The notes below the pieces were generated by a model. The model was given only the letters and a program-made list of their open reading frames with translations, did not search any database and was not told the DNA's origin. Positions 8,991 to 16,928 of a stretch of 64,000 nucleotides of DNA are shown piece after piece. The translations under genes and the position numbers were made by a program. The first letter of the stretch is position 1, and each line of letters begins with the position of its first letter. Origin of the DNA: Amycolatopsis dendrobii (GTDB lineage Bacteria > Actinomycetota > Actinomycetes > Mycobacteriales > Pseudonocardiaceae); contig NZ_JACGZW010000019.1 in the NCBI RefSeq assembly GCF_014145675.1, positions 62,001 through 126,000 on the forward strand. Direction: 5' to 3'.

Positions 8991-9074
8991 CGCCCCAATG
9001 CCACATTGGGTGCGTCCCACGCACCGAACGCCACATTGGGTGCGTCTGACGCACCCAATGCCACATTGGGGCGC
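8991..9074. repeat. Compound palindromic repeat, three CCACATTGGG units
   Basis: The unit GCCACATTGGG occurs three times at about 30-bp spacing, separated by GTGCGT/ACGCAC stems. Overlapping hairpins can form: CCCAATG/CATTGGG, and GGGTGCGT/ACGCACCC around CTG. A related palindrome using the same GGCATTGGGTGC core lies at 24166-24216. Function is unknown. Confidence 0.7.
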
Positions 9075-9163
9075 TAGCCCCCGCCCACCTACGACACCGC
9101 AGCCGACGCACCCACCCAGCGAGGCACCCAGCCCCTCCCGCACCCCGATACGAAGCCGCCCTG

Positions 9164-9220
9164 CGGTTCGGGGGTGCTTGTCAAGGCATCTTTCCCGCCT
9201 TGACAAGCACCCCCGAACCG
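9164..9220. repeat. Perfect 24-bp stem palindrome, 9-nt loop
   Basis: 9164-9187 (beginning CGGTTCGGGGGTGCTTG) is exactly complementary to 9197-9220, with loop ATCTTTCCC. A 24-bp stem without mismatch is far stronger than needed for termination. It lies in a divergent intergenic region, so it terminates neither neighbouring gene. It might be a miniature mobile element or a protein-binding site; no flanking direct repeat or transposase is apparent. Confidence 0.75.
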
Positions 9221-9299
9221 TCAGCACAATGAAACTTCGGGGTGCCCCACGCAACCCAAGACGCCCGATGTCGCCGCCAGGCGACGAGCCACCCCACTA

Positions 9300-9329
9300 T
9301 TGACACCACGAAAACAACCCCCCTACCGT
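9300..9329 (+). promoter_or_regulatory. Leaderless-type promoter of the enoyl-CoA hydratase gene
   Basis: TTGACA (9300-9305), 18 nt, then TACCGT (9324-9329, a TANNNT box). The ATG at 9336 is 6 nt further on, where transcription would begin, and no Shine-Dalgarno sequence is present. The pattern fits a housekeeping-sigma promoter making a leaderless mRNA. Confidence 0.6.
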
Positions 9330-9335
9330 CCCGAC

Positions 9336-10169
9336 ATGGACTCCTACGCGGAGATCACCTACGAGGTCGCCGCCAACGTCGCGACCGTCCTCCTCAACCG
9401 CCCCGAGGCCCGCAACGGCTACACCACCCGGATGGCCGACGAACTAGCCCACGCCCTGGACCGGGCCGACCGGGACGAGAACATCCGCGCAGTCGTACTA
9501 GGCACCACCGGCAAGGACTTCTCCGTAGGAGCCGACCTCTCCTCCGGCGGTTTCGACTTCGGCGACCGCCCGCCGGACGACTGGCAGGAACCAGCCGGCC
9601 GCGTCTCGAAGCGAATCTTCACCATGAACAAGCCAGTCATCGCCGCACTACGCGGGGCGTCCGTAGGCGCGGGAATCACCATCACCCTCTCCTGCGACTA
9701 CCGCCTCGCCTCCACCGACTCCAAGTTCGGCTTCGTCTTCACCCGCCGCGGCATCTACCCCGAAGGCGCGTCCGCCTGGTTCCTCCCCCGCCTAGTCGGC
9801 ATGGGCGCGGCCGTCGACTGGATGGTCAGCGGACGACTCTTCGGACCCGACGAAGCACTCCAGACCGGGCTAGTCCACCAGATCCACGGTCCCGACGACG
9901 TCCTCGCGCAAGCACAGGCCAAAGCGAAGGAGATCGCCGAGACCACCGCCCCGGTCGCGGTAGCGGTCACGAGGCAACTGCTCTACCGGATGGCCTCAGC
10001 ACCGTCGCCGTTCGACGTCCACCAGGTGGACTCGAAGCTCATCTCCCGACTGGGCTCGAACCCCGACGCCGTAGAAGGCATCGCCTCGTTCTTCCAGAAA
10101 CGCCCGCCCGAGTTCCCGTTGCGCGTGGACCGCGACCTGCCGCCGTACCTCCCGTGGACCAGCGAATGA
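9336..10169 (+). CDS. Enoyl-CoA hydratase/isomerase family protein
   Basis: A 277-residue crotonase-fold protein acting on an enoyl-CoA. VLLNRPEARNGYTTRMADEL near the N-terminus and GKDFSVGADLSSGG (oxyanion segment) are typical. The second oxyanion segment is ALRGASVGAGITITLSCDYR, and GIYPEGASAWFLPRLVG follows. The Glu of GIYPEGAS lies where many hydratases have one acid; the first hydratase Glu position is not clear. The start is chosen at ATG 9336 because of the -10 box 6 nt upstream. It is divergent from the carboxylase operon and could supply the hydration step after carboxylation. The last bases overlap the next gene (ATGA). Confidence 0.9.
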   Translation: MDSYAEITYEVAANVATVLLNRPEARNGYTTRMADELAHALDRADRDENIRAVVLGTTGKDFSVGADLSSGGFDFGDRPPDDWQEPAGRVSKRIFTMNKPVIAALRGASVGAGITITLSCDYRLASTDSKFGFVFTRRGIYPEGASAWFLPRLVGMGAAVDWMVSGRLFGPDEALQTGLVHQIHGPDDVLAQAQAKAKEIAETTAPVAVAVTRQLLYRMASAPSPFDVHQVDSKLISRLGSNPDAVEGIASFFQKRPPEFPLRVDRDLPPYLPWTSE

Positions 10170-10777
10170 CCGAGTACCCGCCCGAACCGTGGCACCTCGC
10201 CGCCGACGCCTGCATCTCGATGTGGCGAGTCCCCATCGACGAGCTGCCCAAGCTTCCCGCCGGCGCCGAACCGCTGCTCCTCGACAACCAGGCCGCCGTC
10301 TTCACCGCCTGGATCGACTACCTGCCGTCCGGTCGGCTGAGCTACCACGAGCTCCTGTCCTGCGTCGCCGTGCGCGGCCGCGGGCTCGCCGCGTCGATCA
10401 CCGACATCTGGGTCGACAGCGAGGTCTCGCGCGCGGGCGGGCGCGAACTCTGGGGCATTCCGAAGGAACTCGCGGCCTTCACCTTCACCGGCGGGCGCAC
10501 CTTCACCGCGGCGACCTCCGACGACTGGATCGCCACCGCCGCCTTCACCCCGCGCCTCGGGCTGCCGATCACACTCCCGGTACGCTTCGAGATCGCTCAA
10601 GCCCGAAACGGCAGCCCGCTGCGTACCCCGGTCGAGTGGCGTTCGAAGCCCCGGGCGGCAGCCGCGGACTGGTCGGTCAACCCCACCGGACCACTGGCGT
10701 ACCTGGCCGGGAAACGGCCCGTGGCCAGTGCCGCACTGGCCGCCACGAAGCTGCGTTTCGGATCTTGCCCTCGGTGA
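10166..10777 (+). CDS. Acetoacetate decarboxylase-like protein
   Basis: A 203-residue member of the acetoacetate decarboxylase (ADC) superfamily. The signature is GGRELWGIPKELAAF, which aligns with the GRE...PK segment holding the Schiff-base lysine in true ADC, so Lys in PKEL is a candidate. SGRLSYHELLSCVAVRGRG resembles the N-terminal beta strands. It is translationally coupled to the enoyl-CoA hydratase (4-nt overlap), suggesting a shared pathway. Many ADC-like proteins are not acetoacetate decarboxylases, so the substrate is open. Confidence 0.8.
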   Translation: MTEYPPEPWHLAADACISMWRVPIDELPKLPAGAEPLLLDNQAAVFTAWIDYLPSGRLSYHELLSCVAVRGRGLAASITDIWVDSEVSRAGGRELWGIPKELAAFTFTGGRTFTAATSDDWIATAAFTPRLGLPITLPVRFEIAQARNGSPLRTPVEWRSKPRAAAADWSVNPTGPLAYLAGKRPVASAALAATKLRFGSCPR

Positions 10778-10837
10778 TCGGATAACCCGCCAGGGTGAGA
10801 CCGACACGCCATACCTTGGGGCCCGTGCGAGCCCCCA

Positions 10838-10853
10838 CCCCAACATGTAGTCT
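10838..10853 (+). promoter_or_regulatory. Candidate NrdR box and -10 of nrdAB
   Basis: CCCCAACATGTAGTCT keeps the core of the NrdR box consensus (CwAtATaTwG) at 8 of 10 positions and overlaps a TANNNT -10 (TAGTCT, 10848-10853), a position where NrdR repression is expected. A convincing second box one to three helix turns away is not visible, so the call is tentative. Confidence 0.35.
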
Positions 10854-10993
10854 CTGGGAACCGGCAGCCCCCAGCGACGGGGAGACCGCTTGACGAGGGC
10901 GGCCGGGCTGTTTCGACGAAACCGCAGCGCATGGCCTTGACCGGCTGTGTGCCGCTCGAACGCGCCCATTTCGAGGATCTGTTGGAGACACGC

Positions 10994-13975
10994 ATGTCAG
11001 TGGAAACCGGTCAGCGGCCGCCGTCGGCGGCGGAGGGGGCCCCGAGCGCGGTCCGCGTCATCCGGCGGGACGGAAGCGTCTCGCCCTTCGACGCGGGCAA
11101 GATCTCGGTGGCGCTGACCAAGGCCTTCCTCGCGGTCGAGGGCGGCGACGCCGCCGCGTCCTCCCGCGTGCACCACGTGGTCGCGGAGCTGACCGGGCAG
11201 GTCGAGGCGGCGCTGCTGCGCCACACCGGCCCGGAGACCCCGCTGCACATCGAGCAGATCCAGGACCAGGTCGAACTCGCCCTGATGCGCGGCGAGCACC
11301 ACAAAGTCGCCCGCGCCTACGTGCTTTACCGCGACGAGCGCACAAAGGCCCGCGAGGCCGCCGCGCCCGCGTCCGCCGAAGTCGCGCTGAGCGTCAAGGG
11401 CGCCGACGGGACGCTGCGCCCGCTCGACTGGGCGCGCGTTTCGCACGTCGTCGGCGAGGCTGTCGCCGGGCTCGAAGACGTGTCCGCCGAGCCGGTGCTG
11501 GCCGAGGCCAAGCGCAACCTCTACGACGGCATCACCGCCGACGAGCTGGCGCTCGCGCAGATCATGGCCGCGCGCGTGCTCGTCGAGCAGGAGCCGAACT
11601 ACTCGTTCGTGTCCGCCCGGCTGCTGCTGGACAAGCTCCGCGGCGAGGCGCTGAGCTACCTCGCCGGCACTCCCCGCCAGGCCAGCCAAGACGAGATGGC
11701 GACCGAGTACGCGCCGTACTTCCGCGCCTACCTGCGCCGCGCCGTCGAACTCGAACTGGTCGATGCCGAGCTGACCACGTTCGACCTGGACAAGATCACC
11801 GCCGCGATCCGCCCCGAGCGCGACCTCGACTTCGGCTTCCTCGGCCTGCAGACCCTGTACGACCGGTACTTCCAGCACCACAACGGCGTGCGGTTCGAGC
11901 TGCCGCAGGCGTTCTTCATGCGCGTCGCGATGGGCCTGGCGATCCGCGAGGACGACCGCGAAGCCCGCGCCATCGAGTTCTACGAACTGCTCTCGACGTT
12001 CCACTTCATGGCGTCCACCCCGACGCTGTTCAACAGCGGCACCAACCGCGCGCAGCTGTCGTCCTGCTTCCTGACCACTGTGGACGACGACCTGGACTCG
12101 ATCTTCCAGGCGTACAAGAACAACGCGCTGCTGGCCAAGTACTCCGGCGGCCTCGGCAACGACTGGACCCCGGTCCGCGGCCTCGGCGCGCACATCAAGG
12201 GCACCAACGGGCAGTCCCAGGGCGTCGTGCCGTTTCTGAAGATCGCCAACGACACCGCGGTCGCGGTCAACCAGGGCGGCAAGCGCAAGGGCGCGGCGTG
12301 CGCGTACCTGGAGACCTGGCACGTCGACATCGAGGAATTCCTCGACCTGCGCAAGAACACCGGCGACGACCGGCGGCGCACGCACGACATGAACACCGCC
12401 AACTGGGTCCCGGACGAGTTCCTGCGCCGCGTCGAGGCGAACGTCGAGTGGACGCTGTTCTCGCCGAACGAGACGCCGGACCTGCACGACCTCTACGGCA
12501 ACGCGTTCGCGCAGCGCTACCGCGAGTACGAGGCGGCCGCCGCGCGCGGCGAGATCAAGGTGTTCCGCAAGGTCCGCGCGGTCGAGCTGTGGCGGCGGAT
12601 GCTGACCATGCTGTTCGAGACCGGCCACCCGTGGATCACCTTCAAGGACCCGTGCAACCTGCGTTCGCCGCAGCAGCACGTCGGCGTCGTGCACTCGTCC
12701 AACCTGTGCACCGAGATCACGCTGAACACGAACACCGAAGAGGTCGCGGTCTGCAACCTCGGCTCGGTGAACCTGCTCAAGCACGTCACCCCTGAAGGGC
12801 TCGACACCAAGCGGCTCGAGAAGACCGTGCGCACCGCGGTCCGGATGCTCGACAACGTGATCGACATCAACTTCTACACGATCCCGGAGGCGCGCCGCTC
12901 CAACCTGCGCCACCGTCCGGTCGGCCTTGGCATCATGGGCTTCCAGGACGCGCTGTTCGAGCTGGGCGTGCCGTTCGCGTCCGCCGACGCGGTGAAGTTC
13001 GCCGACGTGTCGATGGAGCACCTCTCCTACTACGCGATCTCGGCCTCGACCGATCTCGCGCAGGAGCGCGGCCAGTACCAGACGTTCGAGGGTTCCTTGT
13101 GGAGCAAGGGAATCCTGCCGATCGACTCGATGCAACTGCTCATCGACGCCCGCCAGGGCGACGGCCTCGACGTCGACACCTCCACCACGCTGGACTGGGC
13201 CCCGCTGCGCGAGCGCGTCAAGACCGTCGGCATGCGCAACTCGAACGTGATGGCGATCGCGCCGACCGCGACGATCTCCAACATCTCCGGCGTCGGCCAG
13301 TCGATCGAGCCGCTGTTCCAGAACCTGTACGTCAAGTCGAACATGTCCGGCGACTTCACCGTCGTGAACCCGCACCTGGTCAAGAGCCTGAAGGCGCGCG
13401 GCCTGTGGGACGAGGTCATGGTCAGCGACCTGAAGTACTTCGACGGCAGCCTCGGCCAGATCGACCGGGTCCCCGACGACCTCAAGGCGCTGTACGCGAC
13501 CGCCTTCGAGATCGAGTCGAAGTGGATCGTGGACGCCGGTTCGGTGCGGCAGAAGTGGATCGACCAGGCACAGTCGCTGAACCTGTACATCGCGGCCCCG
13601 AGCGGCCGCAAGCTCGACGAGCTGTACCGCTACGCCTGGCACAAGGGCCTCAAGACCACGTACTACCTGCGGGCGCAGTCCGCGACGCACGTGGAGAAGA
13701 GCACCCTGCGCGGCACCGACGGCAAGCTGAACGCCGTCTCCGCCACCCCGGCCCCGGCCGCTCCGTCGGCCGCCGCCCCCGCCGCGGCCCCGGCTGCTTC
13801 TCCGTCGCCGTCGCCGTCCGCCGCGGTCCCGGCCGCCTCCCCCGCGCCGTCGCCGTCGCCCGCCGCGGCCGTTCCGGCGGAGCCGAAGGAGATGCCGAAG
13901 ACCGACGTCGATTTCGTCGCGACCGAGGGCGCTGCCTGCCGGATCGACGACCCCGACTGCGAAGCCTGCCAGTAA
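10994..13975 (+). CDS. nrdA: Ribonucleotide reductase large subunit with two ATP-cones
   Basis: A 993-residue class I catalytic subunit reducing NDPs to dNDPs. Two tandem ATP-cone domains precede the barrel: VRVIRRDGSVSPFDAGKI (about 17-110), then a second one around GADGTLRPLDWARV (about 130-220) resembling the E. coli cone; they sense ATP/dATP. Redox cysteines are C358 (SSCFLTT) and C587 (CNLGSVNL). The active site is N570-C572-E574 in SSNLCTEITLN. Radical-path tyrosines lie in TTYYLRAQS. A long Ala/Pro/Ser linker leads to a mobile C-terminal tail with CEACQ, the thioredoxin-reducible pair. ATG 10994 follows GGAG by 6 nt. It is followed by nrdB after 10 bp. Confidence 0.96.
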   Translation: MSVETGQRPPSAAEGAPSAVRVIRRDGSVSPFDAGKISVALTKAFLAVEGGDAAASSRVHHVVAELTGQVEAALLRHTGPETPLHIEQIQDQVELALMRGEHHKVARAYVLYRDERTKAREAAAPASAEVALSVKGADGTLRPLDWARVSHVVGEAVAGLEDVSAEPVLAEAKRNLYDGITADELALAQIMAARVLVEQEPNYSFVSARLLLDKLRGEALSYLAGTPRQASQDEMATEYAPYFRAYLRRAVELELVDAELTTFDLDKITAAIRPERDLDFGFLGLQTLYDRYFQHHNGVRFELPQAFFMRVAMGLAIREDDREARAIEFYELLSTFHFMASTPTLFNSGTNRAQLSSCFLTTVDDDLDSIFQAYKNNALLAKYSGGLGNDWTPVRGLGAHIKGTNGQSQGVVPFLKIANDTAVAVNQGGKRKGAACAYLETWHVDIEEFLDLRKNTGDDRRRTHDMNTANWVPDEFLRRVEANVEWTLFSPNETPDLHDLYGNAFAQRYREYEAAAARGEIKVFRKVRAVELWRRMLTMLFETGHPWITFKDPCNLRSPQQHVGVVHSSNLCTEITLNTNTEEVAVCNLGSVNLLKHVTPEGLDTKRLEKTVRTAVRMLDNVIDINFYTIPEARRSNLRHRPVGLGIMGFQDALFELGVPFASADAVKFADVSMEHLSYYAISASTDLAQERGQYQTFEGSLWSKGILPIDSMQLLIDARQGDGLDVDTSTTLDWAPLRERVKTVGMRNSNVMAIAPTATISNISGVGQSIEPLFQNLYVKSNMSGDFTVVNPHLVKSLKARGLWDEVMVSDLKYFDGSLGQIDRVPDDLKALYATAFEIESKWIVDAGSVRQKWIDQAQSLNLYIAAPSGRKLDELYRYAWHKGLKTTYYLRAQSATHVEKSTLRGTDGKLNAVSATPAPAAPSAAAPAAAPAASPSPSPSAAVPAASPAPSPSPAAAVPAEPKEMPKTDVDFVATEGAACRIDDPDCEACQ

Positions 13976-13985
13976 GGAAACCCTG

Positions 13986-15059
13986 ATGACGAACGTGGAA
14001 ACGACGGACGCGACCGGCCTCGGCGAGATCGAGGTCGGCGCGGCCCGGATCAACGTCGACGACAAGCGGATGATCAACGCGCGCGCCGACGTCAACCAGC
14101 TGCTGCCGATGAAGTACCGGTGGGCATGGGACAAGTACCTCGCGGCCTGCAACAACCACTGGATGCCGACCGAGGTCGCGATGCAGGCCGACATCGCGCT
14201 GTGGAAGTCTCCGGACGGCCTGACCGAGGACGAGCGGCAGATGCTCAAGCGCAACCTCGGCTTCTTCGCCACGGCGGAGTCCTTGGTGGCCAACAACATC
14301 GTGCTCGCGGTGTACCGGCAGATCACCAACCCGGAGTGCCGCCAGTACCTGCTGCGCCAGGCCTTCGAGGAGGCCGTGCACACGCACACCTTCCAGTACA
14401 TCTGCGAAAGCCTCGGCCTGGTCGAGGGCGAGCTGTTCAACATGTACCGCGAGGTTCCGTCCATTTCGGACAAGGACGCGTGGGCGCTGAAGTACACGCA
14501 GAACCTGGAGAACCCCGACTTCGAGACCGGCACGCCGGAAGCCGACCAGGCGTTCCTGCGCGACCTCGTGGCGTTCTACGTGATCTTCGAGGGCATGTGG
14601 TTCTACACCGGTTTCGCGCAGATCCTGTCGCTCGGCCGGCGGAACAAGATGGTCGGCATCGCCGAGCAGTACCAGTACATCCTGCGCGACGAGTCGATCC
14701 ACCTGAACTTCGGCATCGACTGCATCAACCAGATCAAGATCGAGAACCCGCACCTGTGGACCGAAGAATTCCAGGCCGAGGTGCGCGGAATGCTGCAGGA
14801 AGCGTGCGAACTCGAGGTCAAGTACGCCCGCGACACCATGCCGCGCGGCATGCTGGGCCTGTCGGCTGACCTGTGCGAGCAGTACATGCACTTCATCACC
14901 GATCGGCGCGCCCAGCAGATCGGCCTGTCCCCGATCTACGGCGAGAACGAGAACCCGTTCCCGTGGATGTCGGAGGCGATGGACCTGAAGAAGGAGAAGA
15001 ACTTCTTCGAAACCCGCGTCATCGAATACCAGTCCGGCGGCGCGCTCGACTGGGACTGA
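13986..15059 (+). CDS. nrdB: Ribonucleotide reductase small subunit, class Ic type
   Basis: A 357-residue R2 protein that makes the radical for NrdA. All six metal ligands can be placed: E98, E129, H132, E202, E236 and H239. The spacing (31, 3, 70, 34, 3) is identical to Chlamydia trachomatis R2 as I recall it (E89, E120, H123, E193, E227, H230). The radical-bearing tyrosine of classes Ia/Ib is Phe136 (VHTHTFQYI), and the first ligand is Glu instead of Asp. Both features define class Ic, which uses a Mn/Fe cofactor and no tyrosyl radical. RBS AAGGAAA upstream; operon with nrdA. A strong hairpin terminator follows. Confidence 0.95.
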   Translation: MTNVETTDATGLGEIEVGAARINVDDKRMINARADVNQLLPMKYRWAWDKYLAACNNHWMPTEVAMQADIALWKSPDGLTEDERQMLKRNLGFFATAESLVANNIVLAVYRQITNPECRQYLLRQAFEEAVHTHTFQYICESLGLVEGELFNMYREVPSISDKDAWALKYTQNLENPDFETGTPEADQAFLRDLVAFYVIFEGMWFYTGFAQILSLGRRNKMVGIAEQYQYILRDESIHLNFGIDCINQIKIENPHLWTEEFQAEVRGMLQEACELEVKYARDTMPRGMLGLSADLCEQYMHFITDRRAQQIGLSPIYGENENPFPWMSEAMDLKKEKNFFETRVIEYQSGGALDWD

Positions 15060-15082
15060 TCCCCACCTCGAGACACCTGCGG

Positions 15083-15120
15083 GAACTCGGCCGCACCCTG
15101 TCCAGGGTGCGGCCGAGTTC
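15083..15120 (+). terminator. Terminator of nrdAB
   Basis: GAACTCGGCCGCACCCT (15083-15099) pairs perfectly with 15104-15120 around loop GTCC. A 17-bp GC-rich stem begins 24 bp after the nrdB stop. It is followed by GTTTGCC rather than a true U-tract, as is common in actinomycetes. Confidence 0.85.
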
Positions 15121-15138
15121 GTTTGCCAGGCCCCTTCG

Positions 15139-16236
15139 CTACCGCAGTGCCGACACCACTCCGAACGTCGCAAGGTCGTGCGGCTCCACCAGGATCGACC
15201 AGCCCAGCATGTGCCCGGATTTCGCGTCTACCGTTACGGTGAGCACGTTTCCCCTGGGAGCATTGCTTCCCCTGGGGATCTTGGCGGCGTACCCCACGAA
15301 GTTACCGGTCATTTGAATCAAGTACACCGGATCATTGGCCTTGGGCTGCGTTCCGTCAATATACTTAAGAGCATTGCGGTCGGTTTTCACATATCGAATA
15401 TCGGCCGGGCTGCTCTCGCCATTCGCGGCAGCCAACCTCTTCGCCACACCCAGCAGGTCGGCGGAAGTAGGCGGCGTGACGTTGCTTTCGGCAGACATCT
15501 TCTCCGTCTTGTCTACGCAAGGCTTGCGCGTTGCACCCGTTATGTTTTGCCCGTTTGTGTACATAAGAAACAGATCTGGTCGATCGTTGACCAGTTCCGC
15601 TTGAGCGGGATGCCACTGGTTGCCGGTATCCTGGTATTGAAACTTTGAAGAGTTGGCAAACACTCGAGCACTCGGGACCGTTACCTCGAGTACATTGTCC
15701 GCTTGGCCGCCGAATGCCCCGTTGCCTTCGGAAATTCCGACAAGATTCCCATTCTGGCGAATCTCCCAATTGGGACTGCCGGGAACCCAGCGGAAGGTCA
15801 CGTTCTCGCTGGCGAGCTCATGCGCGGACTTGATGTAGAACTCCCGGTACGGCACCCCTGGCCGCTGATCGGCCCAGCACCACAGAAATCCTTTCTCGCG
15901 CCCCGGGGAACTGTACAGTGTTCCCGCGGTCATTCCCGCTTCAACCCAGGTGTCCAGCTTCGGATTGTTGAGGTTGGTGAGAAGCCACTGCTCCCAGTTG
16001 GCGAACTCGGCATCTCGGTTGTCCACATGAAGACAACCAACCGTCAGATCCGAACCGACCCCGTTCATCCACAACGGCTGCTGCTTGGATCCGATGAATC
16101 CCACAGCGTAGCAGTGATCCGAAATCGTGCACGCTGGTTGACTGACCGCGCTTGCCTGACTGACGCTCGCCGCGAACGTCGAAGAAATAAGCACTAAAAC
16201 CGCATAAAATGATCGAGCAGGAGAAAGAATTCGCAT
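15139..16236 (-). CDS. Secreted protein of unknown function, lower GC
   Basis: A 365-residue protein that I do not recognise. It opens with a signal peptide (basic MRILSPARSF, hydrophobic core to about residue 22, then ASQASA-like cleavage near 30). The mature part has several Cys (for example PACTISDHCY, VGCLHVD, KPCVDK), which could form disulfides, and many Trp/Asn, giving a carbohydrate-binding look without a motif I can name. The last third (TSADLLGVAKRL...) reads as a second domain. Codon use and base composition are clearly AT-richer than all neighbours, suggesting recent acquisition. The RBS GGGAGGGG is strong. It is convergent with nrdB. Confidence 0.8.
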   Translation of the reverse strand: MRILSPARSFYAVLVLISSTFAASVSQASAVSQPACTISDHCYAVGFIGSKQQPLWMNGVGSDLTVGCLHVDNRDAEFANWEQWLLTNLNNPKLDTWVEAGMTAGTLYSSPGREKGFLWCWADQRPGVPYREFYIKSAHELASENVTFRWVPGSPNWEIRQNGNLVGISEGNGAFGGQADNVLEVTVPSARVFANSSKFQYQDTGNQWHPAQAELVNDRPDLFLMYTNGQNITGATRKPCVDKTEKMSAESNVTPPTSADLLGVAKRLAAANGESSPADIRYVKTDRNALKYIDGTQPKANDPVYLIQMTGNFVGYAAKIPRGSNAPRGNVLTVTVDAKSGHMLGWSILVEPHDLATFGVVSALR

Positions 16237-16606
16237 CGCCCCTCCCTTGCGAAGTCACGAACTGAGTCTCCCGAATGTTGGTGCGTCACCAACAACTCCA
16301 CACCTTGTCCTGGCTGTTGCACGCAAGAAACCGCCGACCGGGCGACAACCCAGTCAACGGATGTTCCCTGGTGCGCACAGCAATTTCGAGCAGAGACTGA
16401 AAAATAAGCAGAAAATATGGCCCGCCAGTGAGCAATGGCCAGGCGTTAACGGACGGTGCGCCAAAAACATCAGCTGCACCATGCTTGACGCCAGACAGCA
16501 CGGTGCAGCTCCTCCGTTCGTCTCGCAACGCTCCCTCCTGCTCCGGCAAGCAGCACGACTATCCCTCCCGAACCCTGGGACACCCGCATCCTGGCCCCGG
16601 ACCCGG
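16237..16606. other. Intergenic region before the metE leader
   Basis: About 370 bp without a convincing gene, partly AT-rich like the adjacent orphan gene. Apart from the small palindrome at 16277-16293 and a strong RBS at 16240-16247, I see no feature. Confidence 0.5.
16277..16293. promoter_or_regulatory. Small palindrome upstream of the secreted orphan
   Basis: GTTGGTG-CGT-CACCAAC is a perfect 7-bp inverted repeat about 40 bp upstream of the 16236 start. It could be an operator; there is no further evidence. Confidence 0.25.
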
Positions 16607-16612
16607 TAAGCT
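16607..16612 (+). promoter_or_regulatory. -10 box of the metE riboswitch transcript
   Basis: TAAGCT matches TANNNT and would start transcription near 16619, exactly where the cobalamin riboswitch begins. No convincing -35 is visible. Confidence 0.45.
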
Positions 16613-16619
16613 GACCCCG

Positions 16620-16812
16620 CCACTGGTTCGCCAGGACGCAGCCGCGTCCCGACGAGGCAACAGGGAACCCGGTGCGATTCCGGGACTGCCCCGCAGCGGT
16701 ATGTGGGAACGAAAGCTGTCACCGCGAAACGCGGTAAAGCACTGGGCGCCAAGCCCGGGAAGCGACAGCCGGTAGGCACGAGCGATACGCCCACGAGTCC
16801 GAATACCTGCCA
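16620..16812 (+). ncRNA. Cobalamin riboswitch (B12 aptamer) upstream of metE
   Basis: The conserved pieces occur in order: GGTTCGCCAGGACGC near the 5' end, GGGAACCCGGTGCGATTCCG, GACTGCCCCGCAGCGGTATG, GGAACGAAAGC, GCACTGG, GGGAAGCGACAGCCGGTAGG, and finally GCCCACGAGTCCGAATACCTGCC, which closes the structure with the 5' part. Known logic: when cobalamin is present the B12-independent synthase MetE is switched off. The downstream position directly before metE fits. Confidence 0.93.
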
Positions 16813-16816
16813 ATGG

Positions 16817-16839
16817 CACGCACGCCGACGGCGTGCGTG
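16817..16839 (+). promoter_or_regulatory. Hairpin of the metE riboswitch expression platform
   Basis: CACGCACGCC pairs with GGCGTGCGTG around GAC (10 bp). It begins 5 nt after the aptamer. With no U-tract it is either a GC-only terminator or part of the switching stem that controls access to the RBS near 16915. Confidence 0.5.
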
Positions 16840-16928
16840 AGTCCGGGCCTCGCGGGACAAGGCGCCGACCGAAGCACGGCGTTTCCGCGTGCCCGGGCTC
16901 TTCCGGCGAGCACGTGAGGATGCATGCT

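Larger units (their letters stand above)
8811..9335. other. 525-bp divergent intergenic region rich in inverted repeats
   Basis: The region separates the catabolic operon (-) from the enoyl-CoA hydratase (+). It holds, in order, the candidate operator at 8877-8894, a degenerate inverted repeat at 8919-8964, a compound repeat at 8991-9074, a perfect 24-bp-stem palindrome at 9164-9220 and a leaderless-type promoter at 9300-9329. Open frames here translate into repeats such as APNATLGA and are best read as repeat DNA, not genes. Confidence 0.7.

Noticed and set aside
8893..9303. Open frames through the 8.9-9.3 kb repeats (HTPNATLG-like proteins)
   Set aside because: They are translations of inverted repeats, present on both strands in several frames, without RBS or domain.
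10854..10993. Cobalamin riboswitch before nrdA, as in Streptomyces class Ia operons
   Set aside because: The aptamer boxes seen before metE are missing; only a GGGAACC piece is similar.
10997..14533. Long minus-strand open frame opposite nrdA-nrdB
   Set aside because: A GC-codon shadow; the plus strand encodes intact ribonucleotide reductase.
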